A stretch of 32,388 nt of DNA from Oscillospiraceae bacterium. GTDB taxonomy: Bacteria; Bacillota; Clostridia; Oscillospirales; Ruminococcaceae. This document shows, piece by piece, positions 15,092 through 22,825 of this stretch. Location: positions 1 through 32,388 of the forward strand of contig CAAGJO010000013.1 in the NCBI GenBank assembly GCA_900770285.1, given 5' to 3'. Position 1 is the stretch's first letter; each line of letters starts with the position of its first letter. Made by a program: the position numbers and the translations under genes. The notes under the pieces were generated by a model that was given only the letters and a program-made list of their open reading frames with translations, had not been told where the DNA came from and searched no databases.

Positions 15092-15217
15092 ATGAAAGAA
15101 AAGTATTTTAAACCCGATATGGAAATTAACAAGTTTGAATGTGATGATATTGTTATGATAAGCGGACTTGATATTCATGACGGTCCACCGGATGATAACA
15201 ATGAGGATATGTTCTAA
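15092..15217 (+). CDS. Small peptide 2 of the tandem family (41 aa)
   Basis: A 41-residue ORF preceded by an excellent ribosome site (AAAAGGAGGTG). It opens MKEKYFKPDMEINKFECDDI, aligning without gaps to peptide 1 over the first 20 positions with about half identical, followed by SG and an acidic tail with Pro-Pro-Asp-Asp. One cysteine occurs at the position shared with peptide 3. The conserved start region and strong Shine-Dalgarno argue that it is translated. Function unknown. Confidence 0.72.
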   Translation: MKEKYFKPDMEINKFECDDIVMISGLDIHDGPPDDNNEDMF

Positions 15218-15247
15218 GAAGATATTTAATTATGAAAAAAGTCTTTT

Positions 15248-15343
15248 ATGCCTTACATAAAAATCAATGAGATTGAATGTGATGATGTTGTTTTGCTAAG
15301 CGGTGCATCAACTGAAGAATTGGAAGAAGACTTTGAGTGGTGA
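15248..15343 (+). CDS. Small peptide 3 of the tandem family, possibly frameshifted (31 aa)
   Basis: ATG 15248 gives 31 residues, MPYIKINEIECDDVVLLSG plus an acidic tail ending in EW, matching peptide 2 at IECDD/FECDD and at SG. The normal family start would be the ATG at 15232, but a run of six A places it one base out of frame, where it stops after 12 codons. Removing one A would give MKKSFMPYIKINEIEC, restoring the KxFxP opening. Either translation begins at 15248, where no ribosome site is visible, or this copy is a recent slippage pseudogene. It lies 14 bp after peptide 2 and is followed by the shared terminator. Confidence 0.5.
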   Translation: MPYIKINEIECDDVVLLSGASTEELEEDFEW

Positions 15344-15366
15344 ATAATTACTTCTGACTTTTTAAG

Positions 15367-15394
15367 GCAGGCAGCTTCGGTTGCCTGCTTTTTT
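15367..15394 (+). terminator. Terminator of the small-peptide cluster
   Basis: GCAGGCAGC (15367-15375) pairs with GTTGCCTGC (15380-15388) around a TTCG tetraloop, with one G-U pair, then six T residues. A strong intrinsic terminator that closes the three-peptide unit. Confidence 0.92.
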
Positions 15395-15472
15395 ATTTAT
15401 TAATGAGCCTGTAAATGATTTTTTAATGTATAGAATTGATTAAAAAGCATTGGATATTTTTAAGCTATGAGG

Positions 15473-15501
15473 TTGACAAATTCTTTAATAAATGTTATAA
15501 T
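15473..15501 (+). promoter_or_regulatory. Consensus promoter of the pilus operon
   Basis: TTGACA (15473-15478), 17 bp, TATAAT (15496-15501). The predicted start is about 170 bases before the GTG of the adhesin gene, leaving a long leader. Confidence 0.85.
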
Positions 15502-15507
15502 TACTTG

Positions 15508-15678
15508 TGAAGAATTAGTAATTTATTGTCGCATTAAGTTGATTACTTTATGAAAAATATACATAATAAGGAGAACTATTTAACGGTAGATGAATAAAAT
15601 CGAGGAAATGTAAAAAAACATCAATCACGATTTTATTGCCTTCTCGTGACTTCTGTATAAAAAAAAGGAGGGCGTACT
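15508..15678 (+). promoter_or_regulatory. Long structured leader of the pilus operon
   Basis: AATAAAATCG (15593-15602) pairs perfectly with CGATTTTATT (15628-15637). An alternative stem, TCACGA (15625-15630) with TCGTGA (15644-15649), shares CGA and excludes the first. Two short overlapping ORFs lie here, ATG 15550 (15 codons) and ATG 15590 (7 codons). This could be an attenuator or leader-peptide control, but no T run follows either stem and no known riboswitch is recognised. Confidence 0.4.
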
Positions 15679-18600
15679 GTGTATAAATTGAAACATATTA
15701 TAGGAAAACGCAATGGTACAACACGCATGTTCGCTCTTTTTCTTGTGGCTATTATGCTTTATTGCAGTGTTTCTCTGCAATTTAATTATTTCTATACATG
15801 TGTTTCTGCTGATATAACCAGTGAAAACCGCAATCTGCTAAACGGCAGCTTTGAAGAGGAGCAGACTTGGACTGACATCTATCTTCAGCTTGATCAAAAC
15901 AAGGTTCCTTCCTGGAATACAACAGCTTTTCAGGGTAAAATTGAATTATTAAGAAAGAACACAGGAAGATATATACCAAATGTAACATTGGAGCCTACTG
16001 ACGGTACATATGCCGCAGAGCTGAATGCTGATGAAGAGAGCACATTATACCAGAATGTTAAGACCTCTCCGTCAAGTATTTACAAGTGGGGACTTGACCA
16101 CGGCGCCCGAAACGGAACGGATACAATGGCGTTGGTTATCGGTCCTAAACAGAGTCTTGATCCCTCAAAGCCCAGCAAGGACGGGCGTGATCAGCTTATG
16201 CAGATGGTGGATTGGCTGATTGCTCAGGGTGAAACATCTGTTAAAACTTCTGCCGGTCTGGGTGAACATATTACAGTTTATAGCAAAAAATTTGCGGAAA
16301 AGGGAACTTTTGAGGATAATGCCGGAAATAATGCATTCAGCCTTACGCCCAGTACTATCTATACTGAGGAATGGCAGATTTGGATAATGTCGTCCTCAAA
16401 AGTAACTACCGGAACAAATCCATGGAACTCTTACGGCGCTAATGCCGATAGCGGAAGCGGCACGGATAATCAGGATCTGGATTTGAGCAAGTATTATCTA
16501 TATACCGTTCCGACAGGACAGACTGAAACACTGTTTGGCTTTGTCTCTGTTGGAGTATACCAGTCAGCTGTATCCGGGGGTAAAGAAAAAACATATGGTA
16601 ACTTCATTGATAATATAAATTTCCAGCTTTACCACCCTCTGTCGGGCAGTACTACTACCCACGGCAGTGCGGTTGTCGGAGGAAGCGACGGAACAACCGG
16701 TGGAGAAGGAGCTTCAGAGGGGCATGAGGTCACGATTGACAATAATCTCGCAACTTATGTGTCGGATGGAGAGCCTTTGAAAATTCAGGCGGTTGTGAAG
16801 AAATCAGATGCTGATGACGGTGCTGAATTTGTCGGCGTGTATTATACAAAGCAGGATGAAAACGGAGATCTTGTAACTGAGTTTTTGAAATTAAAGGGTA
16901 ATGAAATAGAAGACACCGGAAGCTTAACAGACGAGGAAAAGGCAAATAAATGGATAAAATCAACCAATGAAAACGGAGATATAGTTTATACCTATTATTT
17001 GGAAGATGTGACTTCAGCAACAGATCTGCATTTTGTATTTATCAAGAGCCCGACCGTAACCTATGACCCTAACGGTGGAAAACCATATGTAGTCGAAAGG
17101 GATTATAATACTGACGAAGCGGAAAATGTATATAGCTTTAAGCCCGTTTCAGATCATGAGGATGCAGAGGCAGGCACAAAAACTTTGTTTATTCCCCCTT
17201 ATGTATCACATGCAGCTGAAGGGCAGAATGATGCATGGAAGTTTATGGGGTGGCTGATTACAGGCGACATAGTTGATGACGTTTCCACGGATATTCAGGT
17301 GAATGCAGACCAGTTAGGAAGTCTGATACTTCCTGGTGAGCATACCATAGCCTGTGATTACACTTTTAATGGATTCAATGGTGACATGAAGGCACAGTAT
17401 TTTAACATATACGACGGTAATGTGTCTTTGACCAAGAATATTACACAAAATGATGATAACAGTGAGGCTATTGGTGTAACCTGGAATGATAACAATGAAA
17501 CAAAAATTTATGCCAATTTTCACAAGGGTATTACAATGGTGGCACAATGGCGTTGGAGACAAGCATTTATACCTCAGGTTTATAATGAACTTGAAGACAA
17601 TTATTCCAATTCTGATCTTGGCGGAACAGTTGAAATTACAAGTGTAACAGATAAATCAGACGAGAATTACAATTCCGCTTTTAATGAGAATGGCGGTAAA
17701 GCCTATTACGCTAAAACTGATGAAATTATGACTGTTAATGCGGTTGCAAAAGATGGTTATATTTTCATCGGCTGGTATGATGAAAACGGAAAACTTGTCA
17801 GCACTACTACGGAATACCGATATATTGAAACAAAGGAAAAGATAAACACCTTTTATGCCAGATTTTCAAACAGTGTTACACAGACATATATCCGTCAGGT
17901 ATGGAATGGGACCGGATGGGATAACACTGAAGAAGACACAATAGGTACACTTGATCGTTACAGCTATACCGACGTGGTGGGAAAACCTATAAGCTCTACT
18001 GCTACTGTCGGAAATGGTTACAAATTCATAGGCTGGTATGATTCTGCCGGTAATAAGGTCAGCAATGATATGCTTATAAATGACGGCAAGACAATAAGCT
18101 ATACAACTACGGGCAATGCGACCTATTATGCAAGATTTCAGAAAACCGTTACGCAGACATATATCCGTCAGGTAAAAAGCGGTGAAAGCTGGGTAAAAAC
18201 AACCGATAACGAAGTTGGTACCCTCAGTCTTTATACGCATACCGATATATCAGGTATAAAAGTTAGTTCCGCAGCGACTGCCGGACAATACTATGACTTT
18301 GTGGGCTGGTATGATTCCGCCGGTAATGAGGTCAGCAGTGATATGCTTATAAATGACGGCAAGACAATAAGCTATACAACTACAAAAAACGCAACTTATT
18401 ATGCGAGATTTTCAAAAAAAGTAGTTACACAGACCTTTATCCGTCAGGTAAAGAACGATGATAACTGGGAAGACACCACCGAAGATACAATAGGTACTCT
18501 CAGTCTTTATACCCATACCGATGAGGTATGTAATCCTGTAAGCTCCAAAGCAACCGTTGAAAACGGATACAGGTTTGTTGGCTGGTATGATTCAGACGGT

Positions 18601-19221
18601 AATAAAGTCAGCGATGATATGCTTACAGACAACGGTATGACGATAAGCTACACAACTACGGGCAACGCAACCTATTATGCACGTTTTGAAAAGGCGTACA
18701 CACTTAATGTGAGTAAGATTGACGGTGACAAAACCACACTGGAAAATAAAGTGCCGCTTGCCGGTGCAGAATTTACCCTTTATCAAAAAGACGATACCGG
18801 AGATAAAACAATTGTCTATAACGGCGAAAGTATAAAGTGTACTGTTGTGGAATCTGCTGTTACGGCTTTAAGTGAAGACGAAACGCAAGCAACCGCAGTT
18901 TTTAAAGACAAGATCTCCCACAGTAACGAGTATTATCTTGCCGAGACAAAGGCACCTACGGGTTACCGACTGCTTGATATGCCGTTAAAAATCACTATTG
19001 ATGATTCGGGAAATATTGCCATGATAGATGGAATATCTAAAGAAACTACAGAAAAGGAGGTAAATGTTGAACTTGCGAACTATTTGACGCTGCATATGCC
19101 TACTTCCGGAATAGAATTTACCGACAGTTGGTTTACAACAGCGGGAATTACGCTGTTAATCGCAGCGGCAATAGGTTTATTTGGTTTTAAAATGAGCCGA
19201 CTTAAAAAGAAAAATATATAA
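15679..19221 (+). CDS. Large pilus tip/adhesin-like protein with sorting signal
   Basis: A 1180-residue surface protein starting at GTG with AAGGAGGG in front. Order: signal peptide (about 1-45); an N-terminal NGSFEE.. jelly-roll-like region (about 50-320) with a 'VPSWNTTAFQGKIEL' segment typical of clostridial pilus tip proteins; a Ser/Gly/Thr linker (about 325-345); beta-rich modules; Listeria-Bacteroides-type 'GYxFxGWYDxxGxxV' repeats including three 91-92-residue units (about 733-1005); a Cna-B/SpaA-like domain (about 1010-1125) with the isopeptide-type Glu in YYLAETKAPTGYRLL; and MPTSG (1140-1144), a membrane helix and KKK. MPTSG is an unusual LPxTG variant. The stop is 16 bp before the major pilin gene. 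It is the likely adhesive tip or ancillary subunit of the pilus polymerised by the sortase at 20779. Confidence 0.85.
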   Translation: MYKLKHIIGKRNGTTRMFALFLVAIMLYCSVSLQFNYFYTCVSADITSENRNLLNGSFEEEQTWTDIYLQLDQNKVPSWNTTAFQGKIELLRKNTGRYIPNVTLEPTDGTYAAELNADEESTLYQNVKTSPSSIYKWGLDHGARNGTDTMALVIGPKQSLDPSKPSKDGRDQLMQMVDWLIAQGETSVKTSAGLGEHITVYSKKFAEKGTFEDNAGNNAFSLTPSTIYTEEWQIWIMSSSKVTTGTNPWNSYGANADSGSGTDNQDLDLSKYYLYTVPTGQTETLFGFVSVGVYQSAVSGGKEKTYGNFIDNINFQLYHPLSGSTTTHGSAVVGGSDGTTGGEGASEGHEVTIDNNLATYVSDGEPLKIQAVVKKSDADDGAEFVGVYYTKQDENGDLVTEFLKLKGNEIEDTGSLTDEEKANKWIKSTNENGDIVYTYYLEDVTSATDLHFVFIKSPTVTYDPNGGKPYVVERDYNTDEAENVYSFKPVSDHEDAEAGTKTLFIPPYVSHAAEGQNDAWKFMGWLITGDIVDDVSTDIQVNADQLGSLILPGEHTIACDYTFNGFNGDMKAQYFNIYDGNVSLTKNITQNDDNSEAIGVTWNDNNETKIYANFHKGITMVAQWRWRQAFIPQVYNELEDNYSNSDLGGTVEITSVTDKSDENYNSAFNENGGKAYYAKTDEIMTVNAVAKDGYIFIGWYDENGKLVSTTTEYRYIETKEKINTFYARFSNSVTQTYIRQVWNGTGWDNTEEDTIGTLDRYSYTDVVGKPISSTATVGNGYKFIGWYDSAGNKVSNDMLINDGKTISYTTTGNATYYARFQKTVTQTYIRQVKSGESWVKTTDNEVGTLSLYTHTDISGIKVSSAATAGQYYDFVGWYDSAGNEVSSDMLINDGKTISYTTTKNATYYARFSKKVVTQTFIRQVKNDDNWEDTTEDTIGTLSLYTHTDEVCNPVSSKATVENGYRFVGWYDSDGNKVSDDMLTDNGMTISYTTTGNATYYARFEKAYTLNVSKIDGDKTTLENKVPLAGAEFTLYQKDDTGDKTIVYNGESIKCTVVESAVTALSEDETQATAVFKDKISHSNEYYLAETKAPTGYRLLDMPLKITIDDSGNIAMIDGISKETTEKEVNVELANYLTLHMPTSGIEFTDSWFTTAGITLLIAAAIGLFGFKMSRLKKKNI
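17875..18695 (+). repeat. Three ~274-bp repeats inside the adhesin gene
   Basis: Units begin at 17875, 18148 and 18424 with VTQTYIRQV or VTQTFIRQV and end with TYYARF. The period is 91-92 codons. Stretches between units 1 and 2 are nearly identical in DNA (for example around 18060 and 18345), pointing to fairly recent duplication or conversion. Confidence 0.9.
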
Positions 19222-19237
19222 CGAAAGGAAAATTAAA

Positions 19238-20707
19238 ATGAAAAACAAAAAATTATTAACCATTTTATTATCAGTTGTTTTAGCTATCGGTCTACTCCCT
19301 ATGAGTGTGTTTGCGGCAACAACTGTTACCACTGATTCAACGGCTTCAATTACAGTACAAAACGCGGTAGAAAACGATGAACTTGCAGCATATAAAGTGA
19401 TTGATATCACTTATGATGACACAAAAAACGCTTTAAGCTATTCATGGAACAGTGCTTTTGCCAACTATTTTGCAGAGTATACTGTTGAACAGTTTGCAGC
19501 GTTATCAGACAATTCCGATGATCTTAAAGATCTGCTTGCACAGCTTCCTAACTATATTGCTGCAAATTCAATACAACCTATAGATACTGCAACTGTTGCT
19601 GACAACGGTGAAGCTACTTTTGCAGATCTTGCAATGGGCGAGTATTTTATACGTCCGACCTCTACAACATCAGTTTATCAGCTGATGCTCCAAAAGATTG
19701 AACCAACTGTTGCTGATGGAGCATATGTAATTGACGATGCAACTTTTACTGCAAAGAAAAAAGAAGTTAATGTAACCAAAACTGCCGATAAGACCAGCGT
19801 AACAAAAAAAGAAAAGGTAAATTATACAATTACTGTTGATATTCCTACATATTCAAATAACGCAACAGACAAATCTTTTTATGTATCAGACTTGCTTCCC
19901 GATGGATTGACTCTTGAAACTGACTCAATCACAGCCAAAATTGACGAAACAGATGTTGACGCAGGTGCTTACACTCTTGATAATACTGCAACCGGTGATT
20001 ATACTTTTAAATTAAGTGTTTCTACAGAACAGTATGCTGCAAGCTGGGCTGGAAACGGCGGAAAACAGCTTGTTATTACATACGCTGCAACACTTAACGA
20101 TGGTGATACAACTGAGGTAAATGTCAAAGAAACTAACAAGGTAACATATGACTATTCTAACTATCCTTATGTTGCAGATTCCCATAATCAGAAAACTGCT
20201 AAAGTTGATGTTACAACCTATGCAATTAAAATTGATAAATATGAAGCAGGTGACGAAACAAAAAAGCTTGCCGGTGCTAAATTTGATTTATACAGAACAG
20301 CAACACAGGAGGAAATTGAAGCAGGAAAAGCTGTAAAAATTCCTCACACAGAAATACAGGGCATAAAGCTTGAGGGTGATAAAGTCACAGACGACAACGG
20401 AGCAGCGACCTTTGAAAAATATGAAGCAAACGGTATTAAATATGATTACTATCTTGTTGAAACTAAGACGCTGTCTGGATATAATATCTTAGACAATGCA
20501 ATACAGGTTAATTTTACCGATAGTGATGTAGCAGAAACAAGAGGTATTTATACTGTTAAGGTTGCTAACAGCAGAGGTCTTACACTCCCTATAACCGGTG
20601 GCATGGGTACTGTAATCTTCAGTATATTCGGCATTGTACTTATGACCGGTGCAGTCGTACTTTTTATTATGTTACGAAAAAAATCAAAAGCTAAATTAAG
20701 CAAATAA
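19238..20707 (+). CDS. Isopeptide-forming major pilin, SpaH/EbpB-like
   Basis: A 489-residue pilin backbone. It has a signal peptide (about 1-26, cleavage near VFAA) and an N-terminal domain rich in Ala and Asp, then a middle domain opening with EVNVTKTADKTSVTKKEKVNYTI whose lysines are candidates for isopeptide bonds and pilin polymerisation. A C-terminal Cna-B domain (KIDKYEAGDETKKLAGAKFDLY) carries the E-box YYLVETKTLSGY. The sorting signal is LPITG (450-454), followed by a membrane helix and a KKKSKAK tail. AAAGGA precedes the ATG. A terminator between it and the sortase gene would make pilin mRNA more abundant than sortase mRNA, fitting a structural subunit. Confidence 0.92.
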   Translation: MKNKKLLTILLSVVLAIGLLPMSVFAATTVTTDSTASITVQNAVENDELAAYKVIDITYDDTKNALSYSWNSAFANYFAEYTVEQFAALSDNSDDLKDLLAQLPNYIAANSIQPIDTATVADNGEATFADLAMGEYFIRPTSTTSVYQLMLQKIEPTVADGAYVIDDATFTAKKKEVNVTKTADKTSVTKKEKVNYTITVDIPTYSNNATDKSFYVSDLLPDGLTLETDSITAKIDETDVDAGAYTLDNTATGDYTFKLSVSTEQYAASWAGNGGKQLVITYAATLNDGDTTEVNVKETNKVTYDYSNYPYVADSHNQKTAKVDVTTYAIKIDKYEAGDETKKLAGAKFDLYRTATQEEIEAGKAVKIPHTEIQGIKLEGDKVTDDNGAATFEKYEANGIKYDYYLVETKTLSGYNILDNAIQVNFTDSDVAETRGIYTVKVANSRGLTLPITGGMGTVIFSIFGIVLMTGAVVLFIMLRKKSKAKLSK

Positions 20708-20724
20708 TTATAAGTTTCTTTAAA

Positions 20725-20754
20725 AGGGGCGGCGAGTAGTTGCCGCCTCTTTTT
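20725..20754 (+). terminator. Terminator between pilin and sortase
   Basis: AGGGGCGGC (20725-20733) pairs with GCCGCCTCT (20742-20750) with a G-U pair, followed by a T run. The GC-rich stem sits 18 bp after the pilin stop and 25 bp before the sortase start, so readthrough must supply sortase mRNA. Confidence 0.85.
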
Positions 20755-20778
20755 ATAGCTGAAAAGGAGGAAAACAGT

Positions 20779-21636
20779 GTGAAAAAATTCTTACCGGGTA
20801 TATTGGTTGTACTTGTGTTTATCATCGGAATTGCTGTTTTCTTCTATCCTACTATATCCAACTACTTGTATGAGAAAAACAGCAGCAGAGCAATTACAGA
20901 ACATGCGGAAAATATTGCAAAATTGAGTCCTGAAGTCATTGCTAAGGAAAAGGAAGCAGCTGACCGTTATAATAAAAGCTTATTTGAAAATGCAGTGGTG
21001 CTGACAGATCCGTTTGATCCAGACGCCTATCCTATAACGGACGGCGAATACACACAACTTTTGGCTTTTGATGATGTTATGGCATATATTGAGATTCCTG
21101 CTATTGATGTGTATCTGCCGATTTATCACGGAACAAAGGAAGAAACTCTGTTAAAAGGTGTAGGGCATCTTGAAAACACATCGCTGCCAGTCGGTGGAAA
21201 AAGTACTCATGCAGTTCTCTCTGCACATTGCGGTTTGCCGTCTGCGCGACTTTTTACAGATCTGCATTTGTTAAAAAAAGGCAATATTTTTCGTATTCAT
21301 GTTCTCGATGAGGTATTAACTTACCAGATTTATAAAATTGAAACTGTCAACCCTGATGATAGCTCCTCTCTTTTTATACAAAAAGACGAGGATATTGTAA
21401 CTTTGATTACCTGCACTCCTTATGGCAAGAACACACATCGTTTGCTGGTCCATGGCAAACGTATTGAGGAAAATGTGGACACTTTGAAGAAAGAACCGGA
21501 AATTGAAAAGAAAATGACATGGGAGGACTATGCCAAGATTGCCGCAATACTTATTTCAACCGTATTTGTTCTGATTTTCATTGGCAGCGTGATTGAAGGC
21601 CTTATAGAAATTAAGAAGAATGGAAAAGCTGATTAG
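20779..21636 (+). CDS. Class C pilin-polymerising sortase
   Basis: A 285-residue membrane transpeptidase that links pilin subunits through isopeptide bonds on the outer face of the membrane. An N-terminal helix (about 3-24) anchors it, and the lid loop is LTDPFDPDAYP (DPF variant of the class C lid). The catalytic residues are H150 in LSAHCGLP, C212 in LITCTPYGKNTHR and R221. A second membrane helix near 250-275 and a KK tail are typical of class C. The start is GTG 20779, preceded by GGAGG at eight bases; longer in-frame extensions run back into the terminator and are rejected. It is the only sortase in the window. Confidence 0.94.
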   Translation: MKKFLPGILVVLVFIIGIAVFFYPTISNYLYEKNSSRAITEHAENIAKLSPEVIAKEKEAADRYNKSLFENAVVLTDPFDPDAYPITDGEYTQLLAFDDVMAYIEIPAIDVYLPIYHGTKEETLLKGVGHLENTSLPVGGKSTHAVLSAHCGLPSARLFTDLHLLKKGNIFRIHVLDEVLTYQIYKIETVNPDDSSSLFIQKDEDIVTLITCTPYGKNTHRLLVHGKRIEENVDTLKKEPEIEKKMTWEDYAKIAAILISTVFVLIFIGSVIEGLIEIKKNGKAD

Positions 21637-21665
21637 AATAATAAGGGGTTATTTTATTGATTGCG

Positions 21666-21734
21666 TAGCTGTATATGCCGGATCAGATCCAATGCTCCGT
21701 GTATCTGTGTTTGTGTTGTGGGCATATACAGCTA
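21666..21734 (+). terminator. Long-stem hairpin after the sortase
   Basis: TAGCTGTATATGCC (21666-21679) pairs perfectly with GGCATATACAGCTA (21721-21734), a 14-bp stem enclosing 41 bases that contain a small inner GGATC..GATCC stem. It is followed by TTTCTAT. It is probably the operon terminator, though the loop is unusually long. Confidence 0.5.
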
Positions 21735-21752
21735 TTTCTATAAGGGAATAAT

Positions 21753-22033
21753 ATGACCAATTTAATGTTATATTTGAGATCTCTACAGCAAAATGATTAC
21801 ATTGTTTTCTTACCGATTAATAGCAATGAAATTAACTATTCATGTTAATGCTGTGGGAAAATTGCTAAGGAAGAAAACGTATCAATAATTAATTTGATAA
21901 TCTGAGTTTATTCGCCGATTATGTATGTCCTGAATGTTCTGCAAAGATTGATGAAGAAGAGGCGATATTCAAAAACAAGGAAAGAGAAGAACGTTTCACA
22001 GAAACATTCAGAAAAGCCGGCTTAATAAAATAG
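21753..22033 (+). pseudogene. Decayed small zinc-ribbon protein gene
   Basis: ATG 21753 with AAGGGA upstream opens 34 codons ending ..NYSC, then TAA (21855-21857), directly followed in frame by CCGKIAKEENVS, so the stop most likely replaced a Gln or Lys codon between two cysteines. After a second break the text continues one frame over as LFADYVCPECSAKIDEEEAIF and ends in a Lys-rich tail at TAG 22031. Two CxxC-type knuckles suggest a small zinc-binding protein of the kind found on plasmids and integrative elements. At least one nonsense and one frameshift mutation make it inactive. Confidence 0.55.
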
Positions 22034-22488
22034 GCTATGCATAATGGTATTATTTGTTGAGTCAATATTTATATTTTAAAGACCGCACAAATACCAGGCT
22101 TTCTACTGATTTTTGACTTCTGGGAAATAGCAGCGTTTTTTTAGTTGAGACAGTGGCATTAAAGTTAAGGGCAAAATAATAAAGTATGTAAAAGCCATAT
22201 TATAAGTGTATTACGGGACCCAGGATATCTGACATCTATATCGGACACTGCTAAAAATCACTTTATAGTAAACAATCGATATGAACAATATCTATGAAGA
22301 TGATGACGACTAAGTGTTAAAATATACAGTTTAACTTTGACAACGGAAATAAATCGTGCAAACCAATTTCCTGCGGAAATCCTGACAATACTATAATTGC
22401 AGCCAGACAAGGCAATGCTGAGGAACAACCTGACACAGGATGCGGAATAAAACGGTGAAGACAGCAACAGAAATGTTGTTGCTTTTTC
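22034..22488. other. Gene-free decayed stretch
   Basis: No intact frame on either strand. Short fragments show no recognisable family. The reverse-strand frame at 22258-22506 has no ribosome site and covers the response-regulator remnant region, so I treat it as chance. A T-rich patch at about 22130-22142 has no hairpin. Confidence 0.4.
22463..22487 (+). terminator. Possible terminator inside the decayed stretch
   Basis: AGCAAC (22463-22468) pairs with GTTGCT (22478-22483), followed by T residues. The stem is short, and it lies directly before the response-regulator tail. Confidence 0.35.
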
Positions 22489-22551
22489 CATCCTTCTGAT
22501 CCGCATTATATTGAATCAGTACGGGGAGCAGGATATTGTTTCAGGGAATAA
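22489..22551 (+). pseudogene. C-terminal tail of an OmpR-type response regulator
   Basis: Twenty codons read HPSDPHYIESVRGAGYCFRE followed by TAA. 'YIExVRGxGYxF' is the hallmark end of the winged-helix effector domain of OmpR/PhoB regulators. Nothing of the receiver domain survives upstream. Confidence 0.65.
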
Positions 22552-22586
22552 TCACTAAGTTCAGAATAAGGCATCTTTTAATAAAC

Positions 22587-22617
22587 CGTGCATCTTTTGA
22601 GATGTGCGTATTTTTTT
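22587..22617 (+). terminator. Intrinsic terminator
   Basis: CGTGCATCT (22587-22595) pairs with AGATGTGCG (22600-22608) using two G-U pairs, loop TTTG, then TA and seven T. It probably belonged to the decayed response-regulator gene. Confidence 0.75.
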
Positions 22618-22825
22618 ATATAATTTTTATAAATAATTTATATTCTGTTTATAATTAAAAGAACTTTAGTTTATCTAATGATTTTATAATAATAACATAG
22701 AGTAAAGATATTAATAAAAATATTGTGGTATAATATAGTTGCAGTACTTGGATTTTAACAAAACAAAATCAAGTTCAATACTATAAATAAGTCAATTAGA
22801 GCTTTTATAGTAAGGAGATTATTCT

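Noticed and set aside
17875..18695. Regular repeats considered as a CRISPR array
   Set aside because: The period is 273-276 bp, the units are in frame and encode a surface-protein repeat, and there are no short identical repeats with unique spacers.
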